Source: Leptotrichia trevisanii DSM 22070
GTDB lineage: Bacteria; Fusobacteriota; Fusobacteriia; Fusobacteriales; Leptotrichiaceae
DNA length: 64,000 bases
Reading direction: 5' to 3'
Assembly (NCBI RefSeq): GCF_000482505.1
Contig: NZ_KI519444.1
Span: 48,953 to 112,952, forward strand
Shown: piece by piece, positions 61,230-64,000 of the stretch
How the letters are laid out: every line of letters begins with the position of its first letter
Position numbering within the stretch: position 1 is the stretch's first letter
Notes under the pieces: generated by a model
The model's input: only the letters and a program-made list of their open reading frames with translations
What the model was told of the DNA's origin: nothing
The model's database searches: none
Program-made: the position numbers and the translations under genes

Positions 61230-62459
61230 CTATGTATGGAGCACAATATCATCCATACTCATTCCATCTTGAACCACCCATTCCAGTGCCAGTCTACTAA
61301 AATATAAAATGCTCTCATTTACAATTCTTTCATATCCATCCAGTTTTATTTCAACATTTGCCCAATTTAACCTGTATGTATAGTCAAGCATATCCATAAT
61401 TTTATTTTTGGAACGGATTTCACATTTTCTCGCAAATGATTTTAAATTTTCATTTTTTATTCCACTTATCAAAGCTGAAATGTCGCAAAATGTGTTAAAA
61501 TCCTGAAATTCAATATCTATAACTGACAAAACCCAAAGTAACATTTTTGCTGCTTCAAGTCTAAAATAAAACTCTGCATTCATCTCCTTATCATCACTCG
61601 GATTTTCAATAAAGTCTTTTTCCCGCTCTGATAAAACTTGCTTAAACTGGTACCTCTTTTCAAAAATATCTACTATTGTAGCCAGTTCTTTTTGTCCATT
61701 TTCTTTTTTTTCAAGGTGTGTTTCTGCAGCAAGCCGTGTTATTACTACTGCTACAATTCTTCTTATAATATCCCATTTCTTGTGTATTTTCACATCTTTT
61801 TCGGATATATTCACTTCCATTTTTTCATCATACGGAAGTCCATTTCCCTTCAATATTTCAATATTTCTTTTTATTCTCCCAGTATCATCATCTGTCATTT
61901 CAATCTCATATTCAGAAAACATTTTTTGGGAAAGGGGCGGAATAAAATCTGAAATTTGCCATTTTTTCTCGTCCTGAACCATCCTTCTCCCATTATAATG
62001 ATAATGATTCAAATTTTTTTGTATAATGAATCTATGGAATTCTCCTAAAAAATCTGCAAGCTGCTCCACCAACTTTGCTTCATCCTTCTCTTCTTCCTTA
62101 TTTACTGCCTCCAAAATTATAAATAGATTGTTATATTCCAGGAACTCCTTTTCATCTATATTCTTAAAAGTTTCCGAATTTAATTTTTCCAGAAATATTT
62201 CCAGTGCTATTTGCTGCTTAAGAAGAAAATCCCGATTTGAATTTATCAATACAGTTATTTTTCTCCCATCCTTTAATTCAAGAAAAAATTTTTTCGTATT
62301 TTCAGTTAATTTTTCTCCATTTTCTGTCGTAACCGTTTCAATTTTATCAGCATTAGTTTCCAAAAAGTTTTTTAAAAGTTCCTCTATCGACTTCTCCTTT
62401 GAAAAGCATATTCCTGATTTTGTTTTTTTCTTTCGTTTAAAAAAATTCCACAGATTCAT
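61230..62459 (-). CDS. DUF4272-like cytosolic protein
   Basis: A 409-residue protein. The N-terminal 200 residues, starting MNLWNFFKRKKKTKSG, are not recognised. The C-terminal half resembles DUF4272: RIVAVVITRLAAETHLEKK, VLSEREKDFIENPSDDKEMN, FRLEAAKMLLWVLSVIDIEF, and a final NESILYFSRLALEWVVQD. No signal peptide or membrane helix. GAAAGGG lies before the ATG. The 28-base gap to the upstream membrane protein gene suggests cotranscription. Confidence 0.65.
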   Translation of the reverse strand: MNLWNFFKRKKKTKSGICFSKEKSIEELLKNFLETNADKIETVTTENGEKLTENTKKFFLELKDGRKITVLINSNRDFLLKQQIALEIFLEKLNSETFKNIDEKEFLEYNNLFIILEAVNKEEEKDEAKLVEQLADFLGEFHRFIIQKNLNHYHYNGRRMVQDEKKWQISDFIPPLSQKMFSEYEIEMTDDDTGRIKRNIEILKGNGLPYDEKMEVNISEKDVKIHKKWDIIRRIVAVVITRLAAETHLEKKENGQKELATIVDIFEKRYQFKQVLSEREKDFIENPSDDKEMNAEFYFRLEAAKMLLWVLSVIDIEFQDFNTFCDISALISGIKNENLKSFARKCEIRSKNKIMDMLDYTYRLNWANVEIKLDGYERIVNESILYFSRLALEWVVQDGMSMDDIVLHT

Positions 62460-62486
62460 TTTTTTCCCTTTCTTTAAGTTTATTTT

Positions 62487-62915
62487 TTATCGCTTGAAAT
62501 TATCCAGTTCCCTTTCAATAATCGAGACAACTGTCGTTTCCGCAGGTATCATACTCAAAATTTTCTGATACAGCTCTTTTCTTTTTTCCCTGCAAACTTG
62601 TAAAAACAATAGACATTCCCTTTTTTTCCTTAATTTTAAACTATATCCATCATTTAAATAGATATTGAAATTTATTATCCTAAAAGTTCCTTCACGAATA
62701 AGTATTCTCGTTAAAAGACACATTTTTACCTCGTCAATATTAAAATAAACTTCCTCCTTCCTTATTCTTTTTATAAAAGTAAATATAAATTCCCCATCCA
62801 GTTCTTCCAAATTTTCCACATTAAATCTAATTTTTCTCATAATTATCGCAAAAGTTATGTAAACTATATAAAAAATTAATATTATAACAGGTAATGGCAA
62901 ATAAAATTTATTCAT
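62487..62915 (-). CDS. N-terminally anchored membrane protein, unknown
   Basis: A 142-residue protein with one N-terminal helix (PLPVIILIFYIVYITFAIIM), then a basic and beta-rich cytoplasmic or periplasmic domain (FNVENLEELDGEFIFTFIKR; ILIREGTFRIINFNIYLNDG) and a C-terminal helix VVSIIERELDNFKR. GGGAGGAG precedes the ATG. It is the first gene of a pair with the DUF4272-like gene. Not recognised. Confidence 0.7.
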   Translation of the reverse strand: MNKFYLPLPVIILIFYIVYITFAIIMRKIRFNVENLEELDGEFIFTFIKRIRKEEVYFNIDEVKMCLLTRILIREGTFRIINFNIYLNDGYSLKLRKKRECLLFLQVCREKRKELYQKILSMIPAETTVVSIIERELDNFKR

Positions 62916-63020
62916 ATTCTCCTCCCTTCATAAATTTTTGTTTACCTAAAATTATCTTTATTAAAGTGTTCTTCGTAACATCAAGTGTGTTTTTTCTTGT
63001 AATTAAATCTCAGCTATCTT

Positions 63021-63479
63021 TTATTTCGAAAAATATGTTACTGCCAATATTGTTTTCATATCACTTGACACTTTTGTAATATCCTTCACATCAACCCATA
63101 CCACTTCCACTTCTTCCCCGTGATCAAGCGACTGTTCTATTGGTTCAATGCCATCAGATTTTAGTCTTGCACTAAAAAAGTATAATTTCTCAGTAGTATA
63201 ACCTGGCGATACATATAACCCTTGCGGCAACTCCTCAATATCTGTAACGTCCTTTTCCAGATACCCAGTTTCTTCCCTTAATTCCCTGAAGGCAGCTACC
63301 CTAGGCTCCTCATTCCCATCAATCAGCCCAGCACAAGCCTCAATTTCATAATCCTTCGGCCCTGGCCTAAACTGCTTCACCAAAATAACCTTTTCCTTAG
63401 TTTCATTAAACAGTACAAAACAAACCGCATGAGATTTGTCCAAATACTCCAAGGTTATTCCTGTCGTAGGATGTATCAT
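63021..63479 (-). CDS. NUDIX hydrolase, ADP-ribose pyrophosphatase-like
   Basis: Hydrolyses nucleoside-diphosphate sugars. The NUDIX box reads G-LIDGN-E, seven residues, then RELREETGY, all key residues present. VKQFRPGPKDYEIEACAG upstream and YVSPGYTTEKLYFFSA downstream fit the ADP-ribose group. The start was set at the ATG 63479, since AAAGGAG precedes it; the in-frame ATG at 63515 sits only about nine bases after a TATACAAT -10-like sequence and would be nearly leaderless. About 152 residues. Confidence 0.88.
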   Translation of the reverse strand: MIHPTTGITLEYLDKSHAVCFVLFNETKEKVILVKQFRPGPKDYEIEACAGLIDGNEEPRVAAFRELREETGYLEKDVTDIEELPQGLYVSPGYTTEKLYFFSARLKSDGIEPIEQSLDHGEEVEVVWVDVKDITKVSSDMKTILAVTYFSK

Positions 63480-63571
63480 TTTTGCTCCTTTTAAAAATTT
63501 AAAACTATTGTCCATTTATTTATTGTATAGTAATAAAAAATACTTACCATACACTCCTTTCTTTAAAATTT

Positions 63572-64000
63572 TTAACATTCAGTAAAATTATTTTCTCTAG
63601 CTATTTTTTTAGCCAATTTTAAATTACTATTTGTATGAAAAATTAAATTTTGATATGTATGAAACTCCAAAACATAGTAACTATTATTATATTTCTTATA
63701 CCATTCTTTCTTATAAGACACTTCGGCACTACAAATATTTTCTTTTCTAGTGACAGCATGAAATTTTATTTCTAATTCTTGATTACCATAAACGAGCCTC
63801 CCTTTATCATCTATTGTTGTATTTTCTGGAATTATCAATTCTATTTCATTCCACACTATTTTTTGTGTATTTTTTTCTAAAAGTTCTCTTCCTATTTTAT
63901 CTTGTTTTCTTTCAGATTTAGTTACTTCTCCATATCCTTTAGCATTACGATGTGCCTCACGAATTGATTCGGCAATCATGTCACAAGAGTTTAATCCTAA
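63572..64000 (-). CDS. Hypothetical protein, probably running past the window edge
   Basis: The frame contains an ATG at 63979 but stays open upstream to the window end (LGLNSCDM), so the N-terminus may be missing. The visible 142 residues have REAHRNAKGYGEVTKSERKQ, then a beta-rich region (KIVWNEIELIIPENTTID; VLEFHTYQNLIFHTNS) and a basic C-terminus. No signal or membrane segment in the visible part. Not recognised. Confidence 0.55.
   Translation of the reverse strand, partial: LGLNSCDMIAESIREAHRNAKGYGEVTKSERKQDKIGRELLEKNTQKIVWNEIELIIPENTTIDDKGRLVYGNQELEIKFHAVTRKENICSAEVSYKKEWYKKYNNSYYVLEFHTYQNLIFHTNSNLKLAKKIARENNFTEC

Overview
The window is AT-rich DNA in which nearly all genes lie on the minus strand. 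It probably comes from a Leptotrichia-like member of the Fusobacteriota. That is inferred from base composition, a giant autotransporter whose N-terminus is typical of Leptotrichia/Fusobacterium adhesins, a class Ib NrdHIEF ribonucleotide reductase, and the dprA-topA-xerC order of low-GC bacteria. No tRNA or rRNA was recognised.

Layout. 0.2-12.1 kb is housekeeping: ychF, a UDG-like gene, a WalJ-type metallo-hydrolase, yqeH, xerC, topA, dprA, a TPR protein and asnS. 12.5-24.5 kb is an accessory region read on the minus strand: cas4-cas2-cas1, an EcsC-family membrane protein, a Csx20-like protein, two CARF proteins (one with HEPN), a field of glycine-zipper pieces and two Era-like GTPases, broken genes including a HEPN fragment, and a CRISPR array of nine 37-nt repeats with its leader at the high-coordinate end. 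No interference complex (Cas10, Cas3, Cas9, Cas13) is present, so the cyclic-oligoadenylate-type accessory proteins must take their signal from elsewhere or be relics. 24.5-32.8 kb is the nrd locus, with tandem NrdR boxes over the nrdH promoter. nrdE and nrdF are separated by a membrane protein, an Abi_2 gene preceded by its own promoter-RNA-terminator unit, and a RelB/YafQ-like toxin-antitoxin pair. 33.0-37.1 kb carries metH and a small membrane protein on the plus strand.

37.8-45.1 kb is one 2434-residue autotransporter. Upstream of it a run of 17 A/T bases fills the spacer of a promoter-like sequence, a phase-variation candidate. 45.8-47.5 kb is a two-gene ATPase plus partner unit, possibly defensive. 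47.5-54.1 kb holds envelope proteins, including two pairs of tandem paralogues. 54.2-64.0 kb contains thrC, a PD-(D/E)XK ATPase, recR, pyk, pfkA, a DUF4272-like protein, a NUDIX hydrolase and a gene cut by the window edge.

Three intergenic regions (about 8.3-8.7, 31.2-31.9 and 37.1-37.7 kb) carry related mosaic repeats made of hairpins whose loops are conserved while the stems differ. The most notable observations are the Abi-associated RNA unit, the orphan CARF/ring-nuclease cassette mixed with decayed GTPase/zipper genes, a 58-codon gene split by an insertion with 9-bp direct repeats, the poly-T promoter, and the hairpin repeats.
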